Assembly: GCA_011763485.2 (NCBI GenBank)
Contig: JAANSK020065575.1
Location: 1-27,791, forward strand
Reading direction: 5' to 3'
DNA length: 27,791 bases
Origin: Isoetes engelmannii
Lineage: Eukaryota; Streptophyta; Lycopodiopsida; Isoetales; Isoetaceae
Position 1 is the first letter of the stretch. Every line of letters starts with the position of its first letter. The position numbers and the translations under genes are program-made. Under the pieces are notes generated by a model. That model did no database searches. It was not told the DNA's origin and saw only the letters and a list, made by a program, of their open reading frames with translations. Shown piece by piece: positions 10,901-22,900 of this stretch.

Positions 10901-13900
10901 GAATAGGCACTGCTAAGTTGCCTCTCCGGTGGAAGACCTGTGAGATGTTGAGCAAGTCTGCTACTTTCATAGCTATGAAATCGTTTGCCCATTTAAGCAT
11001 TGACCATACCGCCAAAAGTATCCTTTGCCTGGCCATTGGTTAGCTTTTGACAGATGGGGCACCTCCACCAAGTCGGACACTTCAGAAACAGTTTGGTTCA
11101 ATGTCTTATGACAGAAGTTTGCCATAGTAAATAAAAGCTAGGGGTCTGAAGTAGATGAATAAATCCCTCTCTCTCTTGTGGAAAATTATGGAAGGATCCT
11201 GGGGACTTTATGGATGTATGTAATTAAGGGGAAGGACATAATCTTGATTTTTGAAACTTGGAAATTGGCTGAAAAAGCTCTTGCGGTAGTTGCAGGCTAC
11301 TCTTGGTAGGAGTCTACATATAGGGCAGCTTGTCTTTAGAGGCTCTGGAGAAGTGGCAATCCTTTTCAGATCAAATTTAGCAAAAGTATTACAGATTATT
11401 GAAAAGAATGATAAAGAAAAGTTCATTTGGCTGAAGCTTGCTAGATCTCCCTTGCAAGTATATATTGCAATGTGCAACTTTCCACCTAAATCAAAGTACA
11501 CCCATGCAGATATTGCCAACGGGGAGTTTCCATATTTGGAACTTTATATGAATATTGTGGGTTTCTCTTCCATGGGGATGGAACTCTGGCAGGAGAGTTT
11601 ATTCCATGTAAGACAGCTACAACAAGAACTTCCGCTTATGTTAAAGATAATGCCCCTGTTACAGAATATGGATGATATTTGATGGACTTAGGACAGATTC
11701 ATAACATGATAATTTACAATGGACTTCAGAAGTAACCTGATTCTGCTAGCCACACATGCTTTCTTCACAAAGGTGGTAACAGTGTGGTAGACTACCTAAC
11801 TGGGTCCCCGGAGTTTGGTGGTAGCCAACCAAAAAAAACCATGCTTCCTTGGTGTTTGCTGTGATGAACTGGAGTCTTTTGTGCAGACTTTCGATGGAGA
11901 AGCTCCATGCTTGCACAAACGTGCATTCCAATCCCAATTTTTTTGCTTTATGCTGATAACATAATATTGATGTCCTCCTTATCAAAAAATCCTTCAGAAA
12001 GATTAATAGCTTCAAGGCATTCTGCAAAAAAGGTCAACCTGCAAAAGATGAAGGTCATGGTGCTTAATAGGGTTTGAAATATGTAATTTATTCTTTGAGG
12101 GACAACCCATGAAAATTGTATCTGCATGTGCAGGTCTGGGAGTGGAGTTCTCATGCCCCTTTTTCCACATTGAAAAGGCCGGCCCCAAGCTAGAATTGCC
12201 AATGGATATGCCTCTCTTGCCCAGTTGGAGCAACAATGTTTTCAAATGCACTTTCAGGATGCTCAAATATGTTGGTAAAACCTGCAGCTCTACATGGCTC
12301 ACAGATATGGGGAGTGGATTCCCAAGCAGCTGAATGACCGCAATTAGAGAGGCTCCAAATTTTTCTTCAATAGAATGATCAGAAGTAAAGCCCCAGTGCT
12401 TGTAATGCTTATTTAACATCTCAACCATTCTTGCAGACCAGCAAATTGGACTACCTTGATCAGCTACTGCTTTTGAAGAAACAAAAGCCAGCCAAGGAAG
12501 CCTCAGCTGGCCCTCTCATGTGGCCCCAAGATGGCGTCTTAACAAAGACACTATTTGAAAAGCTACTTCAAGTTGTAAAGGTTCAGTTTCAGTCGGGTGA
12601 CCTTCCTTATTCCCCCCCCCCCCCCCCCCGGAAAACAGGCCGGAAAACAGGGGAAGAGCGAAAACAGCAAAAAAGAAAGCCGGAAAATAATACAACCATT
12701 GAAAAACATGCAAAAAAAACAGAGCAAGGACAATTTCCGGCAGATTTCCGATTGTTGGGGAGGGGAGGGGGGGTGTGGATCTACCCGTTTCAGTCACTTG
12801 ACTTCTCAATAAATAAAATAACCCCATTCGAATATCACTTGGCAATGCTCAATCCCAAAACTGGCACGGCAGCGGGTGAACCAGCTTATACATCATGACT
12901 TATAGCAGCTTTATGTTTCAAACACTTGGCTAAATCCTTCTACATAGTTGTCAAGTTGTCTTCTAAAAGGAAACATTGGAGGGAGGACTTTCTAAACGTT
13001 TCAGCTGATGGTTTCCTAATAAGACAGGTTATCTTGAGACTGACCTTCCAAATAAGGTAAGATTCTCTATAAGACAGTTCGGTGTCTTCTCATCAGTTGA
13101 AAATTGAGATGGGGCGTGCTAAACATCATAGTCGGGAGGACAGGAAAGTCAATTTATGCAATTAATGAAGATAAAGTTGAAGGAGGATCATCTTTACCTG
13201 CCTTGCCTATATATCATAGGAGAGAGATATCATTGTCTCTACAGACATCCAACAACCTTACAGCAGCTCATGATGTACTGTGACCAGAAATGTATATCCT
13301 CATTTTTATCCATGAGCTCAAAAAGGGAGAAGCATCCTCAAAAAATAGAAACAGCTGCCGTAGTAGCCCAAAGCAAACAGAAACTTTTTCATCCTTTCTG
13401 GAATTATGGACAACTCCCCCAAGGAAAAAGAAAACTTCATGATATTAAAGGAGTAACACTAGCGACATCTAGTAGAAGGGGCAGCAAAACAAAAAGAATT
13501 CCTTTCATAAGATAATACAGGATTCATAAACAGCCAAATGCTGATATAAGATCATTCCTTGGAAGGGCGATTAAATCATTTTCCAAGGTATCTTTCATTG
13601 ACTTTGTATTAGTGTGTTAGTATTATTCTTTTTTAGTGTCTTGGAGGCTTTCATTGTTTGCAGATCTGCATTGCTGTATGATCTTGGTCTTCATAAACCC
13701 TATGGGCCTCCTATAGACGTGATAAAGTTTCTTTCTTCCTTCTTTCCTCATGATATGCAGGAATGACACTAGTAACATCTAAGATAGTAAAAAAGGCAGC
13801 AAAGCAGAAGCACAAGAATTCCTTTCAGAAGAAGAAGAAAAAGACAAGATAGGATCCTATTGCTGATTCCTTTGAGCAGCCAAGAGGGTGACTGATAGTT

Positions 13901-16900
13901 TTTTCTAGATGTTTAGTATTATTCCTTTTTAGTGTCTTGGAGACTTTTGCAGATCCTTAAATCTGTATCTTCTTGGTCTCATAGACCCTATGGGTCTCCC
14001 CCAGGCGTACGTTATGAAAGAAGATTATGCTATCAAAGCATAAACTTCAAAGTAATGTGCTCGCCATAAGACTAACAAACTGATCTCCTAGCAGTTTTCT
14101 TAAGTGGTCAATTTAATCATGAGAATTTCCAGTTATCAACAAATCATTAACTATAATGCAAGAATAAAAATGCTGTACCTTGGGCCTCATAGCAGACATT
14201 TACAAAGGAATGGTAAGTTGTACTTTAATGTTTTCTGCCTTTCTGGTACAGAATGCTCTCCTTACTTCATGATAATTTTCATTTACATTTCCATTTACAA
14301 AGGCACTTTAAAAGCCTATTTCGAAAAACTTAATTGCATAAAAAAAAAAATCGTCCCATAAAATTTTTTTGCTATTGAGGCAAAGACAATGTTGAGTGAA
14401 CCCCTTGCAAGGAGTCTAACCTTGTGTTCATTGATTGTACCATCCACATCTTTGTAGACTCCCTTTCCTTATCTGGACACCCCATTTTGGACACTCCAGG
14501 CAGACACTCCAATCTGGACGTTTTAAAAAGCATATTGTATTATGCTTATTAGATGCCACAATCTGAATTCATCAAAGATAAATGGTGCTTAACGCTCACG
14601 GATCCTCGCCATCAACATAAATTGTCAGTTTCAACTGTAACTATTTCACACTTTAACCTGAGAACTTCTAGTTGGCATACCACATAAGTCCCCTTCCTCA
14701 AAACGTTAGTAGGAACAGCAACAAGTGCAAAAATTGGTAACACCAACGAAATTTAAAGCACCACCGTATAGATCCTCCACCTCAACAATGAAGCTACCAC
14801 CAATTGGATCGACCACATTTGCATCCTTTCTATCCCCACATCATAATCAGAATTCTCATAAAAGCCTTCTTCAAAAAGTTGTTACATCTCAAACAGCAAT
14901 TTAACTGCTTAATTGCCAGATAATAAAATCTGTAGGCCTAATTTTTTTCCTTCAAACAAATTTTATGTCTCAACCAGCAATCAGCTGATTAATTCCAGAT
15001 TATAAAATCTGTAGGCCTTAAGCTTGAGCCCCTTTATATTCCGTAGAACAATATAATACAGTTATGGAATCATGCCTCAACCCTTATAGTATTTTGCAAA
15101 ATATAAAAAAAATTGTACGAGCATGATCTGGGAGCATACACAGATCGTTCGTATGTTGATGCCTCTGGTCTGGGTACCTCTCGTTTCGATTATAGCCAAT
15201 TATGATTGGGGGCGCCTATAATTTTGAAATATGAAATACAGTTTCGTCTAAGGTTTTAAAATCTGAAATACAGAGACTCGAACCTCTACCAAAATAATTC
15301 AATGTCCTCACAAGAATGCTTTGACCAAGATAACCAGCGAGCTAATGTGATTATTTTTTTCCATTAAATCTATGTTCTTTTTATAGCACCCCATTTAATT
15401 ATTTGTTTTTAGGAGTATGGTATATAGTTTTGGGCAATGGCCATTTATACATCCATATTAAATCCCCGTAGAACCCCTGTTATTGTGCTACATGTTCTAA
15501 ACAAAGTGCAGCTTAAACTACCTCGGTCGTCGGATTCGTCAATTCGTTTTGATTATGGGCAATTATGATTGGGGACGCCTATGATTTTGAAATATGAAAT
15601 ACGGGTTCGCCTAAGGTTTTGAAATCTGAAATACGAAGACTCGATCCTCTACCAAAATAATTCAATGTCCTAATAATAATGCTTTAACCAAGACAACCAA
15701 CAAGCTAATGTGATTATTTTTTCTATTAAATCTATGTTTTTTTATAGCACCTCATTTTTTCTATTAAATCTATGTTTTTTTATAGCACCACATTTAATTG
15801 TTTTGAAGCATGGTATATGGTTTCGGGCGATGGTCATTTATACATCCAAATTAAATCCCCCCGAAATCCCCGTGTAAAAATGCCCGTTTCCTAATGCATA
15901 AAAGGAAAACATCCCTAGTGCAAAATTCGTTCAACTATGTTACTTTTCTAGGAACGACGAAGAAGCTCAACTCTCCCACAACCATCACATGTCGACAACC
16001 ATCATATGTTTAAGATGAACGTAACAAGCCTTAACCTTTAAACTTCTCAATCCTAGACAGTACAGTCAGATATATTCTACAAGCGTATATATCCACCAGC
16101 ACTCTGATGCCATGGTCAAATACCAAGTCTACAATAAGTAAAGCCAAGACAGGAATTGAAATTCAACGATTATTCTGGTTTTGCTCATTTCTGGTAAGGT
16201 TACAGACTAACAAGATAAATATAAAACTCGTACTCAATTTTCTAACCCTAATGCAGCTTACATAGACGGGCTCAACTACCATATTGTCTTCTGTCAGAAG
16301 ACAGAAATTCTACTAATTGTATCAAGTTTTTATTTCTTGAATGATCCATTTTGAAGACTAATCATCAGAAGAGGAGTCCCAAGGAAGAGCAGAAAAAAAA
16401 CATGAAAGCTCTGCTGGCATTTTAAATGATCAAAGCTTGGAACTATTTGTACAATGTCTAGAAAGCTTACCTTTCCGACTGGGAAAGCAACAGGATAACA
16501 TATGTACATAAGGATCCGTACAAGCCAGACAAGATTTGCCCCAACAGATAATCCATAACGAGAACAAATTGCCTGAGGAATAACCTGTCCAATATTTAAC
16601 AAGTGATCAGAACTGGTTGGCTTCCAGTGATCAAGGCCCAAGAACGACTTTTCAAATCACCACTGAAACTGCCTAATGTACAAATGTATTTCGCCTTCTA
16701 ATCAATACAATAGATTTGCCATACTTTGACAAATAACAGTGGCCCCTCTTGATATCCTCATCAGGAGAGCACCAAAATGTAATATTAGCAAAACAGCTCT
16801 AGATAAATATATGCCATACTTAATGAAGGCATCTTTCTAAGCAATGGTTAAGTACTTGTCTTTTTCTTTTAGGTCAGAGATATGACCAAAAAAATAAAAA

Positions 16901-19900
16901 TGCCTGCAATAAATAACTTTAAAATGATGCATGCATCAGGAAACCATGAACTGCCTGTACAACATTAAATTCATTAGTATCCAGGGCCCTGGTTCATATA
17001 ATGTAAGAATACGAAACTCAATGTAATGAATTAGAAAAAGGCATATGCTATTGAAAGAAACGCTTAGCCAACTGCCTCTTTGAGTGAATGAATTACATAA
17101 GCTTGACTATGGCTTATAAAGGCTTGCCATGGCAGCAACAGGCGTGTTATGCCACGTCAGCACAGTGCTTAGTCATCAACCACATGGAATAGAGATATTC
17201 AACATTCCCCTGTTGACTAACACAGCTGATGACAGTAGCTAATTATTAGCAATAGAAGTAAATTACATTAACTAATGAGTAGTGATCTGTAACTTGTCAT
17301 CCCCCCTAAAATGGTACATGGGGTAATACATGTAGAGCTATTTCATACATGTGAAATTGCTTCCAGATAATGGCTTAGTGAAATTATCAGCAGCTTGTTC
17401 TTTAATAAACCTTAAAGAAGTGAAAGTGAACTATTTTCAAGCTGTTCTCTGTTCTCTGATAAAACAGAGTTTAATATCAAGTGCTTAACCCGTAGATGCC
17501 CTCCGAAATCCTTGATATGACAAATAGCTCCATTGTTGTCACAGAAAATATCAGCTGGCTTAATCAACACCCCTTTAGTTCTTCAGCCACTTCATTGCTT
17601 GAACAGTAAGACAAAGAGCCTTTAACTCTGTTTCTGTACTAATACTGTTTGTAGGTTGCCTTTTACAGTTCCAGCTGACTGGAATTCCACGAAATATGAA
17701 ACATAGCCTGTGAAGACTTACGAGAATCAGCTCAGGCCATGTCTGAATCTGAGTATAAGACTAATCAGTAGCTTTGGTATAACAAATGACCTCTGTTCTG
17801 GTGCCCTGTAAATAATGAAGAAGTTGTTTGGCTGCTTTCCAAAGAATGTCCTTGGCATAATGCATAAACCGAGAAAACACACCTACCGCATACACAACAC
17901 CTGGACATCTGGACGCGTATGAGTAAGATACAATAATGCTCCAACAAGTTGCCTGGACAAAGTATGGTCTGCATCTGCACCCTCAGAATAAAAAGTAAAG
18001 TTTCTGCCCAAGGTCATATGGAACTTTTCCAAATGTTCTGATTTATGCTTTTGTTGAGTAATACGCAAACCCACCAGACATTTTCCAAACTTCAAGCCCA
18101 AGACAATAATGCATCAGACCAAGATCAGTAACCTCAAAATTGTTATTGAGCAAAGCTTGCCCAACAATCAGACTAGCAGCTGTCCCTGTGATAATCGTGT
18201 CATCAACATACATCAAGAAAATAGAAACCATAGATTCTTCTAATATATAATACAAATGATCCACCCTTGATCTCTGATATTTCATAGAGATTAAAAATGC
18301 ATTGATTTTCTGATTCAAACATCTCGGAGCTTGTCTAAGACCATAAAAACTGTTTTTGAAGTTTGCAAACATAATCTGAATGATCAGAATCCTTAAGAAC
18401 ATGTGGCTGTTGCATATACAAATCCTCTTGTAAATCACCATTCAAAAAGGCTGATTTTAAATCCATTTGATAAACTGGCAAACCCTTGCTGCTAGCGTCA
18501 ATACTGCTCCTAAAGAATCTAACCAGACAACTGGAGCAAAAAATTCATTATAAACACACCCTTTCTCTTGAGTATATCCTTTTGCTACCAGCCTTGCCAT
18601 ATGCTTAGAAACAGCACCATCTGAATGATACTTGGTCCTGAACACTCATTTAGGTCCAATAATATTTTTACCAATAGGTTGAGGAACTAACTCCCAAGTT
18701 TGCTGTTTGTGAAGCATATCAATTTCATCATTCATAGCTGTGACCCAACAGGGATCTTTAGTAGCCTGAGAGTAACTGGTAGGTTCAACATCAGTAAGAA
18801 CTTGGACCATCAATGCATAGTTACACGAATAAGTCACTAGTGGAAGACGAGCAATCCTTTCAGACCTTCGTAAAGATGTTGAATCACTATTTTGGTTCAG
18901 AATTGGAAAAGAAAGAACGGGAGGAGACAAATTAGAATCGGCAGATAAGAAGAAAGGAATATCAGGCAATGAAAGAGTAGGAATAGAAGGAGATGAAACA
19001 GGTGTCACAAATCCAATGGAACAAAAGCTTCACATGGATCATCAAGTTGAGATAATTCATTAACGGGCATAACAGCTGGAATAATGGAATCAGAAAAAGG
19101 TAAAAACAGAGGCTGGAACAGAAAATGAAGGCTCTGTTGGAAAAGTAGGTGCAGCAATATAAATTGTGAAATAAATTCCAGATATCCTTAGCATAGTCTG
19201 TTTGATTAGGCTGATAGAATTCACTAGAATAAACTGCTTCTTCCAGGAATGTCATACTTCTCGAAGCAAAAATTTGCTTTGTTACTGGGTTGAAACATCT
19301 TCAAGCCTTCATGTTAGCTTCATAACCTATGAAAATAACCTTAATTGCTCGGTCAGAAAGTGTACCATGCTTTTAAAAGATTTCTTTAAGTACAGTCGCA
19401 TAAGCATATGCCAAACTCCGAAACTGAGCATACCTTGCATGCCACAAAGCTTCCCTGAGTGTGTGTAACAGCTGCTGTAAAAGAAGATGCTGTTCGAGCA
19501 GATTCAGAAACTGTAGACTTGCCATTAGTCACATAAAGCCCTTTGGGCTTTGACAAATTGTGCAGATTCTCTTTGTAATTTCCTACAATCTTTCTTGACA
19601 TGTCCTTCCTTTCCACAAAACCAACACGTGAAAGGTTCTTTAGAAACAGATGAAGTAACAGATGGAAAAACAAATTTCGAGGATGGAGAAGCTACAGGAT
19701 TTTGTATAGAAGATGGAACTGAAGAGAGTGAAGAAGAGGAAAGAAAGATTATATTAACATCTACAGGAGACCACTTGGGTCTATGATATACAGCTCCAAA
19801 TATACACCAATCATGTTCAGGTAGGGGTGCATTTGCAGCTTCCTAGAGATATTGCATAAAAATAAAAAAAAGAACACTAAAACAATGAAATCATGAAATT

Positions 19901-22900
19901 TTTGTCTTCTTCACTAGCTCAGAGTATAACATGATGCCAGACTTGTTTTCACTTTTAAGGGACTGCTTATGTGTTTCCTTCACTGTCCGCTTTCTTCTTC
20001 TACACACTTTCATGGTTACCCCGTTTGAGATCGGATGAGATTGTCCAGGAAGAGGACCTGACTTCAGTTTATTATCATTATCACCTCCAATGAGAAAGAG
20101 CGTAATCAGCCTTTGTGTAGGACCATTTTCCTTTCCCGCTCTTCCCCCAGCCTGCTCCTGCAACAGATGTCTTCTACGCACAGTCATTTGGTGAAGGAAA
20201 AGAGCTACACATTTCTGGTCCTCATATCTGATCAGTTTTGAGAGGGAGGTGAGTTCCCGAAACAGGCAATTGAATCTGCCCCGTATTTCATAACAGACTG
20301 GACACGTAAAGATGAAATGTTCCTCCGACTCAATTACATTCCACTGACAAAATCTGCAGATCCTCTTCGAGCGCTCGACCTTGGGTCTACTCGCACGGCC
20401 TTAATCTCAAGCTGACGAGATGAGACCCTAAGCTGACCAATAGCATGTCTCACTTTATGTGCTAAGTGAATAATCAGATACCCTGGTCGCTTCATGAAAC
20501 CAGCTCCACTGATCTTAAGGAAGTGATCTTTGTAAAATTGCATCTTGGTGGGAAGACCACTTGGAGTTATTCATGTCCTTAATATGTATAAAATTTCCAA
20601 ATCGTGCGGTATGAGCTGATTCTTATCCTTTTGAAGTCTCTTTTTAGAGAGGAAGAAGAATATCTTAGCTTAAGAATAGTGAAGATGCTCATGCTGCTGT
20701 CTTCTTTTCCCGCTGAGTTCTGCATCCAATAATTTCTGATGAAGACTTTGAAAAAGCAATCTCAATCTGTCAAGCTGATAGTGATCCACAATGTATTAAT
20801 ACTCGTTAGACAAGCCTTTCGACAATACGTAATGAGGGTCGGATCATCAATTTTCCCTCCTGCTCCAAAAAAATTCTCCTTCAAGGCGTTGAACTGTTGT
20901 AAATATTCTCTCCTATTGGTGCAGTTATCCAACCTCAAATTATCCCTCTTGCTTCTAAACATAATTTGATGTCCTTACCCTTATTGAACGCATATGTATT
21001 GAAAAAACTTAAAAGCCTTAATAGAAGACTTAAACTCTCTTACATCTCTCTGAAACCTACAAGCCTGCAGATGATTCAAGGCATACATGCCCTTTTTGTC
21101 TTCTGGAGCAAGAGGATTCCATCCTTCAAGTAATACACATCTCCCAAATCTCTCAGATTGAGACTGGTCTCAAATGCATCTCTATGTTACAAGCTCTCAT
21201 CATCCAGAACTGGATGAGTAAAATATCACCGAGCATCAGTGTGGGAAGTCATGTTTGTGGAAAAAGATTCAAAAAATTGAAAGAAACACCGTATCAGGTC
21301 GTCCAAACCAAAAAGTTGAGAAAAAGATGCTTTTAATTTTTGTAATAGGACACAATTTGAACAACAGGATCACCAAGTTTTGTACTCCTTCAATTCAGAG
21401 GTTAAAAGCGGCCCTATTAGCAAAAAAGTTTCAAGAAAAATCATATTTCCACATGGAATAACTGCAGAATCTTAACGTTGATTCATCGGATCAGAATAAG
21501 CATGGACACATTAGACATCCCTTCCTATTCCGATTTCGACTCTTCACAAAGATTTCGAAAACCAAAGTTGCACTGTCTCTCCTTGTCAATGTGGCTCTGA
21601 TGCCATGTACGAGTACGAACTTCAATGTATTGAATTAGAAAAGGGCAGATACAGAATTACAGTAAGCTTGACTATGGTTTATAAAGGCTTGCCATGTCAG
21701 CAATGGGCGTGCTATGCCAGATTTCAAAAACGATTCAAAAACGAGAGTTGCACTGTCTCTCCTTCTCAGCATGGCTCTGATGCCATGTAGGAATACAAAT
21801 TCAATATATGGAATTAGAACAAAGCAGATACAAATGAAAGAAACGCTTCCCTAACTCGCTCTCTGACTGAATGAATGCTTGCCATCCCAGCAAGGGGCGT
21901 GCTATGCCATGTCCGCACAATGCTTAGTCACCAACCACGTGAAATAGAGATATTCAACATATAATAACCAATCTGGAACAAGAAGTTTCCAAGTCTCATA
22001 GAAGTATAAAGAAGGTTCAAATAGTTTATTGCGATAATAATATATGCCTCCTCTGGACTCGCCTCATACAAGGACCGCCTTATCCACCGTCAAAAGCTGC
22101 AGCAATGCGACTTAGTATGCTATCAATGCAACTCAATGCTGGTCCACATAATGGGGCAGTCAAAGATTATTTGAATTAGAGGCAAAATGCCTGCAGATAA
22201 GATGATGCAAACTTTGCTTCCCAAACAGAGACCAGTAAAGATGAGGAAGTTATACCTTTTGACTCCCATGTCCAGAAAGAAAAGGCAAGTCATGCACTCG
22301 TGTATCTCTTTTGCAAACATATAGTGAGGTGGATAGGTGATCTGCTATCCACAATATTGAGGATGCTAAAGGATAGGGATAGGATGAGTACAAGATTAAA
22401 AAAAAAAATTATTTCCACTCTACATAACTGTACTATAATTGGCCAACCATGCAAATAGCTCCTAGTCCTTTTTGCATAGGTCACCAGAGCCAATAATGCT
22501 CTCGAGGACAAGAAAATCAATTCCAGTTGATAGGAATAGGATGAGTACAAGATTAAAAAAAAAGTTATCTCCACTCTACATAACTGTACTATAATTGGAC
22601 AACCATGCAAATAGCTCCTAGTTATTTTTGCGTAGGTCACCAGAGCCAATAATGCTCTTGAGGACAAGAAAATCAATTTCAGTTGCATAAGTCCCCAAAG
22701 TCAACTATGCTCTTATGGACAAGAAAATCAATTCCAGATATTCTTTCTATGTTTTTGTCTTTCCTTTTCTTTAGTTAAAAGGGAGGTATAGTACTAAAGA
22801 CCAAAAATTTAAACCAATCTTAAAGGTCAACCAGCAGTCATATTTTAAGCATTCATGCAAAAATTATTCGTACTCTTAGCTTCTTATAGAAACCCCATTA

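Larger units (their letters stand above)
11210..14016 (+). mobile_element. LINE (non-LTR) retrotransposon, plus strand, most of a copy
   Basis: Domains in order on the plus strand: endonuclease-like region 11290-11680 ([34 protein letters not shown]), RT catalytic box [12 protein letters not shown] (about 11947-11985, Asp to Asn at the second D), post-[21 protein letters not shown] (about 12097-12155) and WGVDSQAA, and a C-terminal region (12431-12900, 13090-13330) that matches another copy at 19850-20580. Many stops and shifts show it is dead, and the RT N-terminal half is missing between about 11690 and 11940. A DNA transposon sits in it at 12594-12787. The tail is a 310-bp tandem repeat to 14016. 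It begins head-to-head with the minus LINE. Confidence 0.82.
17002..21959 (-). mobile_element. Ty1/copia LTR retrotransposon fossil in intron 3
   Basis: LTRs at 21786-21959 (5') and 17002-17204 (3') begin TG and end CA, and a 5-bp duplication TATAA flanks the element (16997-17001 and 21960-21964). A primer-binding site TGGCATCAGAGCC, matching initiator-tRNA-Met as in plant copia, abuts the 5' LTR; a purine tract abuts the 3' LTR. On the minus strand the parts run in copia order: gag (about 20780-20960 and a CCHC-type knuckle near 19600-19640), end of integrase (about 19160-19340), RT (about 18100-18990) and RNase H (about 17590-18000). A LINE lies inside it. The coding region is broken in many places. 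LTRs differ by roughly one position in five by eye, so it is old. Confidence 0.93.

Noticed and set aside
12431-12898. 155-codon plus-strand open frame with a poly-Pro run
   Set aside because: It is LINE C-terminal sequence read through an inserted transposon; the proline run is simply the 18-C tract.
22290-22688. 132-codon minus-strand open frame with internal repeats
   Set aside because: It only reflects two copies of the 157-bp tandem repeat; no known domain.
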